64,000 nucleotides of DNA from positions 30,141,725 through 30,205,724 of the forward strand of contig JAQFVV010000002.1 in assembly GCA_028023455.1 (NCBI GenBank), given 5' to 3'. Shown here one piece after another: positions 55,086-64,000 of this stretch. The position numbers and the translations under genes are program-made. Positions within the stretch are counted from its first letter, which is position 1. Each line of letters opens with the position of its first letter. This DNA is from Epiperipatus broadwayi. Its lineage: Eukaryota > Onychophora > Udeonychophora > Euonychophora > Peripatidae. Below the pieces are notes generated by a model, which was not told the origin of the DNA, made no database searches, and worked only from the letters and a program-made list of their open reading frames with translations.

Positions 55086-58000
55086 TTTAATTACATGCTA
55101 TTCAAATATAAGATGTGAATATAAAAAAAATGAAATGCTTCAAAAATAAAACAATAAAATTTGTAAAATTAATAACTTATAATAAGGATGCAAATAAATA
55201 ATATAAAAACTCTGTCAGATAATGAAAATTATTCTACACGAATAAAGCATGATAATGGTTTGCAAATGTTTAATTTAATTTTTTAGCGAGGAAACAAAAT
55301 GTAATAATTTATAATGTAGTACAAGATAATTTTGTGAATTTATCAAATGAATAAGGATGCAACCATTTTTTTTTCTCTGAGGTTTATCAATAATATTTTT
55401 TCAGGTTATATTGAAAACACATTTCTTTGTTGTTGTTTTTTATTCCTCTAAAAGTTTGATATGGTACTGTGATTCATGTGATGAAATGTTTTCTAAATAT
55501 AAAGCTAGGCTTTTACAAAATTTAAGAAAATTTATAAACTATCATAAGTCCTAAAATAAAAATTATAGTGACAGACAGGAAAATAACTGTAAAACATTCT
55601 TGTATTGCATCAAAGGGCATATTAGATTTGAAGAGTTTGCCAAAGAATCAAAAATGGATAATGACATGTAAGGATGACTATAGATTCCAAAGTCAGGAAG
55701 GATTCAAAAATACCTAAGCAACTAGAGATGCCATAGCCTGCTCATAACAAAACTGCTATTCATTTCTGTAGCGAAAAAAGTTATTGAATTAAAAGGATAT
55801 TGTTCAGCATGTTGAATTGACATGAAAGTCTAATACTTTGCTGTTCATTTCATTTTTTTTTTTTAAAAAGATAAAGATATATAGTTTTTTATTATTTTTT
55901 TGAGGGAATATGAATGAGTGAACACATACACAGTAAATATATAAATGAGCTCTATCAGTTTATTAATATCTAGATTATTTTTAAAATTTTTTATTTATGC
56001 AATCTTAATTTATAAATATATACTATATGTATAAAAAAGCATCTGAGTTATATATAGATGTGCATGTTGAAAAACATTGCACACTTACTGTACAATAAAC
56101 AGTATGTATTGCAATCAAGATTTATCACAAAAAATATGAGCTTTTATCAGCAATATACATGAAGGGGGGGGGGGAATCCATAAAAATTTCAATTCTATAA
56201 AACGAAGAAAATGATTTACATCCATGACAAAAATGTACTTGCATTTCAGATTGTAGGTATGCTGTAAGTTTCACTAAAACATGAAAATAATATACTTTAT
56301 TTAGAAAAAACCCTGAAATTAATATCTTTCATGAACAAAAACAATTGGAAACAACTATTTCCAAAAAATGTATCAATGGAAACATTCCTGAGGACATTAA
56401 ATTATCATTGAAGGCAAACACAATCCCAAATAAATTAAATTAACAACAAGGGTGAATGCAAGTCCACAATAAATTGAATTATAAAATAAATGAGCCCAAC
56501 AATAAAAAAATAAACCGTGTATTCTATAAAAAACTGATTGACAAATATTATTTTCAGGTTGTTTTTTATATTTTGCAAACATTATTTTCATTACTAAAAA
56601 ATGAAACTTATTGATTACCATCTTATTTACTTTGGTATATGGATGATGTCTTCATCAAACAGTAGAATAACATAAAACTAGAAGTAATTTTTAAATATTT
56701 TTGTTTATTTATTGTTAATAATAAAGCAATGCATAAATTTAATTTAGCAGTATATTTATTGTGACGTTAAGAGAGTTACGATTTACTTGCTTAAGCATTT
56801 AAGAATGATATTAGCTATTGAAGTTAAAACTCTAGACAGTTGTTATTATGATAATAAATAAATAAATAAATAAATTGATAATTAAACCACTAAATATCAG
56901 TACTGTATGGAGAGTTTTGCCTCTGTGTAAATTAATAATATACCTGTAAGGTAACTGATTTAAATTGTATTTTATGAGTGATATAGTGGTACAGATTGGT
57001 ATCATGACATGCAAGGTAGTATGTGTTTGGGTATATAATTAAAGCTTAAATTGAAAATTAGAAATAAGCACAGATAAAATTTACATATATAATTATTTAA
57101 TATCAAATCTGAAATAACAAGTATTGATGAAGTAATAATATTTGATATTTTTAAAGTACTATAAATTATTTAAAATCAAATATAAAAAGATGTATTTCAT
57201 ACTTTGAATGTAACAAAGAAAGAAATTTAATCTAAAATAAGGATGTTTTTTCTGTGCAATATACATTAATTATAGAATTAATTCTATAATCTGTTTTTAC
57301 ATAAAAGATTAAGAAAGGATTTTTTTAATTAAAACATTTTTGGTTTTGATAAATATAAATTTAAAAACAGAACAATTGTAATTTAATTATTACATTGTTT
57401 TTATTAATCAAAAAGAAAATACTTATTGTTAATTATCCTGTTTCTACATTCCATCGTATATACTATAAATAGTTGATTCAGTTTAATTGAGATTATTTAG
57501 AGTGTGTATAAAGTATTGAGGGAAGCAATGCGGGACAGCTCCGTGATGTCATAGCCCAATATATGGCAAATAGACCTCTTGGCTGGCTGAAATTTATGAA
57601 ATTGTAAAAGCCGAACTGAATTGCGAATTGCTATCATCTGTCTTATTTATATGTTAACTAGGACATTTCACACCAGCAATATATATAAGAAAGTACCTTA
57701 GTAATCTTAAGACTTCAGTATATTGTGTATACATACATGAAAGCACAGACAAAATAAATTACTGTCAGTTATGGAAGAAATTTTCTAATGTATATTGACA
57801 TATTCTTTCAGCCTGTAATTCTGCTATTAATAAAAATGTGTTTCTCCGACTTATTTCATTTTATTTATTTTTTTAATAAGAGGAAAATTTTATATAATAA
57901 CGGAGATAAAACAATTTTTGAATAAATTCGTTAAATAAAGAGGAATAATGTTCAGCAAGAAAAAAAATTGACTGACCAGTAAAGTCTCTAGAGGATAGTA

Positions 58001-58429
58001 ACTAGATATTTTTTTTTTTAGAATTTTATTATATCAGTCATAAAAAAATTCTTTTAAAGTTTAAAAAAAAAGTAATGGAATGTGTATTCTAATGACATGT
58101 GAATATCCATGATTTTAAAATGAGTTAATGGATTCCTTCTTTCTATAATTAGATTTGCGAAAGTATTTATAAATTATTGAAAATTGATCAGAATTAATCA
58201 TTGAATTATATATATGTATTACATACATCACTTACTATTTATATATCATTAAAATAGAATAATATCGGCCTATAGCCCTATACATTTAATGAGTGAAATA
58301 ATTTAAATTACAATATTCATTATGTGTGTGACTATCTACATGCGTACACATAGCTAAATCAATTCATCTGGTTAGGCATTTTAAAATTAGGCTAATATGA
58401 TATAATGATTGGATTATTTTGGACTATAT
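55086..58429. other. Long AT-rich stretch, no gene
   Basis: Contains a poly-G tract near 56164-56173, an (AAAT)n microsatellite near 56855, and a 35-bp relic of family G at 56893-56925 (CAGTACTGTATGGAGAGTTT). The patch at 57515-57600 is less AT-rich but unrecognised. Confidence 0.45.
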
Positions 58430-58610
58430 GATTTGAGAAAGAGGACGCTCTGAGGAAGGTACTGATTTGAGAAAGAGGACGCTCTGAGAAGGTACTTGAT
58501 ATTGTACTGAAACGTCAGCATTTAGCTTTTTCACTACACGGAATATCCCGCAAATAGTAATAATAATATGACATCCTTTATCTGTGAAAATATTAGAATT
58601 AACATATATA
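58430..58610 (+). mobile_element. Family C copy 3 with internal 34-bp tandem duplication
   Basis: ATTTGAGAAAGAGGACGCTC occurs at 58431 and again at 58465, each followed by CTGAG and GGTACT. The downstream copy continues through the stem, GAAACGTCAGC and the usual family C tail. The core lacks one G in the second copy (CTGAGA). Confidence 0.6.
58481..58520 (+). ncRNA. Hammerhead-like core, family C copy 3 (one base deleted)
   Basis: GCT, CTGAGAA (one G missing), GTAC, loop TTGATATT, GTACT region, GAAAC (58509-58513), GTC, AGC. Stem I GCT/AGC and the cleavage triplet are present; the deletion in the first box should disable it. Confidence 0.42.
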
Positions 58611-58659
58611 TATTTAATACCACTTAAAATTTATATATTTAACTAAGTAAATAACTTAA

Positions 58660-59022
58660 ATTATATGTAACTGAACAGGAAATAACTGAAGCTTCCAATG
58701 AGTTATATCATGCTTGCAACCCAATCACAATCATCTATCAGCCCAGAAGTCAGACCAACCATAGATACATGAGGAACATACACTTTGTCAAGAAGTTCGT
58801 ATAGCACATGTGACATTTCAATTTCATATACACAGCAGGTTAGAGTTTCTCTAGAAATAATATGTATATGAAGTTGAAATGTCACATGACCTATATGAAT
58901 TGGTTGACAAAGTGTAGGTTTCTAATGTATTTATTACCTGGTTGGGCTGATGGATGGTTGTGATTGGGTTGCAGGAATGATATAACTCATTGGAAGCTTC
59001 AGTTACTTCCTGTTCAGTTACA
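58660..59022. repeat. Long inverted repeat M, about 150-bp arms
   Basis: GTAACTGAACAGGAA (58668) answers TTCCTGTTCAGTTAC (to 59020), and inside GCTTCCAATGAGTTATATCAT and CACATGTGACATTTCAA have inverted partners. The roughly 50-bp centre is unpaired. No hammerhead core, tRNA-like box or TSD was found. A plain fold-back transposon relic is likely. Confidence 0.7.
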
Positions 59023-59327
59023 ATATATATATATATATTTGTAAACTATAATTTAAATAATGTTACATGCATAATTTTGCTTGTCAATCTATTAAAATAT
59101 TTTGTAATATTTATAAATAGTCGAAATCAGAATAATCTGTTTAAAAATGTAGAATTATTTATGGAAACATTCATTTTTAATACTATTATTATAGATCAAA
59201 TTTATCAATCATTATTTCAAGTTTAAGTTATTTAATACTAGTATAGTTTTAATATTGTGCATTTTCTTTTGTTCACAGTCACCAGGGTCTTTACAATTCT
59301 AAAGCTAGCTTTGACTAATGCTATATA
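59023..59327. other. No gene seen
   Basis: AT-rich; the 78-codon frame at 58990-59226 has no domain. Confidence 0.4.
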
Positions 59328-59562
59328 AAAATGGCAAAACTCTCTATACGTATGCCACTCAGTGCAAGCCAGAGTAATCAATGGATGTCAGAAGGCTTGT
59401 GCATAAAATCCCCAACTAGTGCCTACTCATCCATTATCCCCAGACTAGTTTCTGGCTTATGGCCTTCATCAATGAGGAGCCTTGGATCTGAGAGCACTGC
59501 ATCTAGATCTAGTTATAAGCAAGCATGAGAAATGGTGATCATGTGATGTTTATTGGCTTAAT
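59328..59562. mobile_element. Family G fold-back unit, copy 6
   Basis: Minus-strand part 59328-59515 with GGCAAAACTCTC, AGTAATCAATGGATG and the core, joined to a plus-strand terminal piece AAGCAAGCATGAGAAATGG. The core at 59437-59480 reads TTGATGA (C3 changed), AGGC, CATAA, GCCA, GAAAC, TA, GTC, TGGGGA. Confidence 0.65.
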
Positions 59563-60433
59563 GATACATAGGGTGTGTGTGTGGACATGTTATTCTCTTT
59601 AGAATTATGTAGATGATACAAAGATAATGTTTGATGATGATGAGTAGATCATTGATTATCAGTGCACTCATGGTAACCTGATGACCAAGTGCATTGACGA
59701 TGATTAGGATTGATATAATAATCCCAATATTTTTTTGATCTTATTATTAGTTATTTTAGCACTTACATATATGGATGCAATTGATATTATACAGCAAATT
59801 TAGTATTGGCTTGATGATGATTAATTTAAGAATTTATAGTACGTTAATATTACTGTAGTAAATCCAGTCACAAAGGTTGACTTGAGTAATTTGCTAATCG
59901 ACGGTGATTAACTTGCTGCTGATACTCGGACTTGTTTATTGGCTTTTGATGCCAATTCTTTCATATTCATTTACTGTATTCATAGTCGTTTATTGATTGC
60001 TTGTTTCCTTATCCCTCACTATCCCATTATTCTGTACCATTAACGATATATATATATGTCTATTTAAAATTTGAATTGATAAAGTAATTCAATACAAAAT
60101 ATGTAGTGTTTTACAACTAAATATTTCAAGCTATGTTTATTAAAATAAAACAAGCTATTTAAAAATGTAAGGTTGTCGACATATATATTTAAAATGGAAT
60201 ATATTAATGCATACATGTGAATTAGAATTTTAAAATCGGGCAGAATTTGATTATTTATATTAAATGGTTTGGTCCATGTATCCAAATGTACTGATTACTA
60301 AAGATTATCATCATATTTAATAAATTTGCCTGTGTGCCTAAAACTTAGTAGTTGTTAATGTCTCATGTATTATGACTTGTTGGTGTGATTAAATTAGCAG
60401 AAATAATACTGGACTGATATTTTAAGAGCTGAT
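59563..60433. other. No gene seen
   Basis: AT-rich with GATGAT-rich patches at 59630-59660 and 59815, perhaps LINE-tail residue. No motif recognised. Confidence 0.35.
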
Positions 60434-60747
60434 AATCATGCAATATATGGGTAAAAGAACAAACAGGTGTTACTGACCTCCTTGAAAAAATTAAAAAACT
60501 GGCGTTGGGATGGACATATTGCTAGAAGAGATGATAATAGATGGACAATTGAAATCTTAAACTGGATTCCAAGAGATTGTAAAAGACCCAGAAAGAGACC
60601 ACATGTGAGATGGATGGATGAAATAAGAAAGTGGGTAGGGGTGATGTGGAGAAGAGAAGCTAAAGATTGGAGAAGATGGATTGAACTTGGAGAGACCTTC
60701 ATCCTGCAGTGGATTGATAATGGTTGATGATGATGATGAATCATGCA
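60434..60747 (+). pseudogene. 5'-truncated LINE tail, 9-bp TSD
   Basis: The insert 60443-60738 carries the same RT C-terminal tail as the copies at 32.3 and 33.9 kb: WVKEQTGVTDLLEKIKKL, one frameshift, then WDGHIARRDDNRWT, WIPRDCKRPRKRP, RWMDEIRKW, AKDWRRWIELGETF, LQWIDNG, stop, and GGTTGATGATGATGATG. AATCATGCA flanks it at 60434-60442 and 60739-60747. This is the cleanest of the three copies but is severely 5'-truncated and cannot encode a working protein. Confidence 0.8.
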
Positions 60748-62138
60748 TTTTTATATTCTCATTGTCAAATAGTATTGATATTTATTTTGATAATATGAAT
60801 TTGAAATCTTATAGTCCTCACTTAGTGAATTGGTCTATAATAAAGGAGCAGTGTGAAATGAAGATCTATAATAGTTGAGCTAAGAAGCATAGCATGATAT
60901 TTGAATTATGCTACAGTTATGTAGTTCTGGCCATTGGTCATAGTAATGATTTCAATTAAGTTTTATAAAATACGAATATTAAGAATTAAGAAACAAATTC
61001 CGCATAAGCCATGAGGTAGTCGATATGATCATGATCATGATCGGAATGATTAATGTATGAGAGATATGTATCAGTTGGTTTCTTGCATGACATTAAAGAA
61101 TTAAGAAATCTTTCAGATTATCCCAATGAGAAAAAATCCCAGACAGTGACTATAGTTAAGCTTAAGTTGGAAGAATTATCCTCTTGTATATCTAATTGAA
61201 ATCAAATGCTATTGTTATCCATAAGAGGTATAATTGTGATCCCAGGATGAAAACATCTGTTATATATATATATGTTTAAATTAGACAGCTATTTTTAATG
61301 TTTTAGTGTTATATAAGTAATGGATAGTACTGTTTTGTCAATCGTAATAATTTTAAGCATCCTTTGCTCAATTTTGATAAGTTGTGGTTCACTTGCACAT
61401 ATTCTATTATATGCTTAACACACGCATATTTATGCAATTATGATCTAGTGTACATTTTAAAAACTTAATTATATTACATTTCATAAGAATATTGATAATG
61501 GAAATAATCCTAAATTTCTTTTAACGCAAAACATCTCAATTTTATAAGTATATCTATTTGTTAATAAATACTCCAATTATTACGGATTAATTTTTCAAAT
61601 TAATATTTTTTCACAAGGAAGTATTACTATAGATCCATGCAATTCGTGATTCCATTTTAGATAATTTATTTATTTATATTTCATACAGTTAAATTTTTTC
61701 ATTTGATTTGCAGTTAAGCCAGCTAGAAGTTTGGTGATAGTGCATTATATATGTATGATTTTGCATGTGCCGTATGATGGATCTTCATGTTATATTTTAT
61801 TAAAATATTAATCTTTGTCTTTTGAAAAAATATTTTTTCTCCTTTTTTGTGCTCACTGTAACTTATATTTATAAACATTTTGAACTTTTACCCATGAAAA
61901 TGTAATACGGTTTTATTCTTGTTATAATTTGCTAAATATATAGTGGTAAATGACTAGCGCTATGATTCTAGCCATTAACATTAAAAGCATGCTCAGCAAA
62001 TTATAACAATAATAAAACTGCATTACCGTTTCTTGATTAAACATTCAAAATGTTTATAAATATAAATTAATCTTTGTGTTGTATATTTTTATACGAGTGA
62101 TTAAGAAAAACATATTTTGTTTTTCTTAACACTAAAAA
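60748..62138. other. No gene seen
   Basis: AT-rich DNA without recognised repeat or exon. A pair of related segments near 61900 and 62020 (AATTATAACA-rich, TTATAAACATTTTGAA) may be another weak inverted repeat. Confidence 0.4.
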
Positions 62139-62585
62139 AATAATAATGTGAAAGGCTGAAACCATTGACAGATGCGCTCTTTAAAAATGCTTAAATGACA
62201 GCCAATCAGATAGTAACAATGACTGCACAAGGAAACTCAATTCAAAACACAAGTCAAAGAGAGACTTTACAAGAAAAAGATTTCACGTTGTTTATTTATA
62301 TATAATATTTAGTGAATTAAATATGGTGTTTAAAGCTTCATGCTCTTAGTTCAAAATGCTTGACTCTGGCTTATTTATATATAAATTTAAGTAGAGAAGA
62401 AGGTGGTTCCATCTTTTTCTCGTAAAGTCTCTGACTTGTGTTTTGAATTGAGAGTTTCCTTGTGCAGTCATTGTTATTATCTGATTGGCTGTCATTTAAG
62501 CATTTTTAAAAAGCACATCTGTCAAAGGTTTTAGCTTTTCACGTTATTGTTATATCATCTGCTTGCGCTTAATAAATTTAATATA
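62139..62585 (+). repeat. Family H element, copy 4, with long inverted ends
   Basis: Arms of about 125 bp: ATGACAGCCAATCAGATA and TATCTGATTGGCTGTCAT are exact partners, as are CTCAATTCAAAACACAAGTC and its complement. The centre has TATATATAAAT and GATTTCACG shared with copy 2. TTAACACT outside each end (62126, 62586) may be a TSD. Longer than copies 2 and 3. Confidence 0.65.
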
Positions 62586-62898
62586 TTAACACTGAAAAGA
62601 AAAATATTGCCTCTGCCCAATCTAATATATATAACGATAAAAATCTAAAAAATTTTAATACATGAAATGTCAAATAGAATCCCAAAACATTATATGTATG
62701 AAATATTTATAAAAAATATATCAAAAGCCTTACCTTTTTGAAATTTTTCAATACAAGAAGTGCAAAAGTTAAATTTACAAACTAGACATTATACTTTTGA
62801 AATTAAATATTTCAATTATGGAATATAAAATTTAAAACACATTTACAAATATATATATATTATAAAACTAAAAGCATAAAGTATTATATGTATGAAAT
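62586..62898. other. No gene seen
   Basis: AT-rich; nothing recognised. Confidence 0.4.
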
Positions 62899-63255
62899 AT
62901 AAATAACAATAAAATAGGCAAAACTCTTCATACAGTAGTGCCACTCAGTGCAAGCTAGAGTAATCAATGGACAGAAGACTTGTGCATAAAATCCCTATCT
63001 AGTGCATACTCATCCAATATCCCCAGACCAGTTTCTAGCTTGTAGCTTTCATCAGTGAGGAGCCTTGGATCTGAGAGCACTGCACCAGGATCTTAGGATC
63101 TAGATAACTAGATGGATTGTATGCACAAACCTTCTTGCATCCATTGATTACTCTAGCTTGCACTGAGTGGCACTACTGTATGGAGTTTTGCCTGTTTAAC
63201 AGCTTGAGCAAGCATAAGAAATAGTGATCATGTGATAAAGTGATAAATAACAATA
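62899..63255. mobile_element. Family G fold-back unit, copy 7, 13-bp TSD
   Basis: Insert 62912-63242 (331 bp) between exact ATAAATAACAATA copies (62899-62911, 63243-63255). The left part is minus strand (with the core), the right part plus strand; AGAGTAATCAATGGA and TCCATTGATTACTCT are exact partners. Ends in the usual AAGCATAAGAAATAGTGATC block. Confidence 0.8.
63020..63061 (-). ncRNA. Hammerhead ribozyme candidate, family G copy 7
   Basis: Minus strand: TCCTCA, CTGATGA, A, AGCT, loop, AGCT, A, GAAAC, TG, GTC, TGGGGA. Stem I is 6 bp with one G-U. Stem II has AGC/GCT where other G copies have GGC/GCC, a two-sided change that keeps pairing. All standard core bases and GTC are present. Confidence 0.65.
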
Positions 63256-63966
63256 CCAAAGGATTAAATTCTTTCAATCTTTCAAAACCAGAAATGTAAA
63301 ATACACATTGTAAAGTCACATATTTATATATTTCTCTGTGCGAAGTATATTATAAAAAATAATAACGTATCTTTATAATATGAAAAATTAATTTTTTAAA
63401 TTGAAGCACTTGATTGAAAAAAAAAGAAAACCTAATAAAAAGTATGTTTTCTTTATGAAAGCCCACTACGTTCATTGTAAAATCAGAAAAGTTCTGACGT
63501 CTAGTAATTCCAGCTGCCATTTATTAAATATATGTGAACTAGAATTGGAATTAATTGTTAAATGCTCAAAAATGAATATATAACTTAACAGATATTATCA
63601 AATAGCATTCGTCAATCTAACGTGTGAAACAAAAGTGGTTTGGATGCAAAGCTAAAAATTGGAGATTCTCAATTAAACATTCTCTGTCTGTCTATGCATT
63701 TGATACATATGTGGTTGTTTGTTCATTGAATTTGGAGTATTATGCTCAAAAGTACTGGATTAGACATCCAGGATTGTAATTTAAGCAGTCGTGGTACAAA
63801 TATTAAATCTTGTGGTGAAGTTAATCCATTTAAGAGGCTAAAAGGTAGCGGCTTTGTAAAATAACGACTATCATTCCATGGAATGAAACAAAGCTGGTTG
63901 TTACTATATTACCCTCAGTCTTTTTCATTAAAATATATGCACACACCTATACTTAGTATTTATTTG
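63256..63966. other. No gene seen
   Basis: AT-rich; a 60-codon frame at 63401-63583 is Lys-rich with no recognised domain. Confidence 0.4.
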
Positions 63967-64000
63967 TTGGACTATTTCCATCATCTAATATTAAATGTTG
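63967..64000 (-). repeat. Family D 3' tail cut by the window edge
   Basis: TTGGACTATTTCCATCATCT is the reverse complement of the tail at about 6381-6400 and resembles 22970-22990. The remainder of the element lies outside the window. Confidence 0.55.

Noticed and set aside
58660-59022. MicroRNA precursor
   Set aside because: Arms are far longer than a microRNA hairpin and extend as a plain inverted repeat; no mature-like conserved segment can be judged from one copy.

Overview
The window is AT-rich (roughly 70-75% by eye) animal-type DNA that is almost entirely intronic or intergenic. I see no bacterial or viral gene organisation, no rRNA and no functional tRNA gene. The repeats are metazoan retroelements (Penelope-like, LINE, tRNA-derived SINE), hAT-like and pogo/Tigger-like DNA transposons, and short retroposed units carrying hammerhead-ribozyme motifs. 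An invertebrate with a large, repeat-filled genome fits best, but I cannot name the phylum. Only one stretch looks like a host protein-coding exon: 40798-40981 (+), an acidic, coiled-coil-like 61-codon segment ending in S-G-I-D-W-G-F-G, with a good splice acceptor and a weak donor.

Layout. 0.2-1.5 kb: non-autonomous hAT element with an 8-bp target-site duplication (TSD). 2.9-7.3 kb: hammerhead-like repeats (families C, D, E), including a complete 201-bp unit at 7009-7209 with an intact predicted ribozyme and an exact 13-bp TSD. 8-12.5 kb: SINE, pogo-like element, family A repeats. 12.5-18 kb: quiet AT-rich DNA. 18-22 kb: two decayed LINE reverse transcriptases, one interrupted by a fold-back hammerhead unit with an exact 16-bp TSD. 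22-31 kb: more fold-back units, a SINE and family H. 32-35.1 kb: a decayed Penelope-like element (PLE; RT remnant, then GIY-YIG remnant) between inverted arms of about 1 kb with hammerhead-like motifs near the outer ends, and four later insertions, three of which can be read against an uninterrupted opposite arm. 35.6-38.4 kb: cluster of family G units, two of them partial dimers with periods of 453 and 456 bp. 39.2-39.6 kb: nearly perfect palindrome (family F) with a ribozyme-like core on each arm. 40.8 kb: the exon. 41.9-45.4 and 53.3-55.1 kb: two diverged copies of one segment (J), each carrying different insertions. 46.4-50.7 kb: hammerhead repeats, a possible Gag-like relic, a second pogo-like element and a SINE with TSD. 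55-64 kb: sparse, with more C, G and H copies, an inverted repeat and a LINE tail.

Main result. At least six repeat families (B, C, D, E/F, G and a degenerate one at 2.95 kb) share one grammar: CTGANGA, a short stem-loop, GAAAC, and in better copies a GTH cleavage triplet followed by bases that pair with those before CTGANGA. This is the hammerhead core with a reduced stem III, as known for PLE-associated hammerheads. Many copies are head-to-head fold-backs (minus-strand core left, plus-strand core right) with 9-16 bp TSDs. One unit is a PLE with its protein remnants; another follows a tRNA-like Pol III head. The reading is a set of PLE-related autonomous and non-autonomous ribozyme retroelements. 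All structures are manual base-pairing readings; no folding or database search was run.
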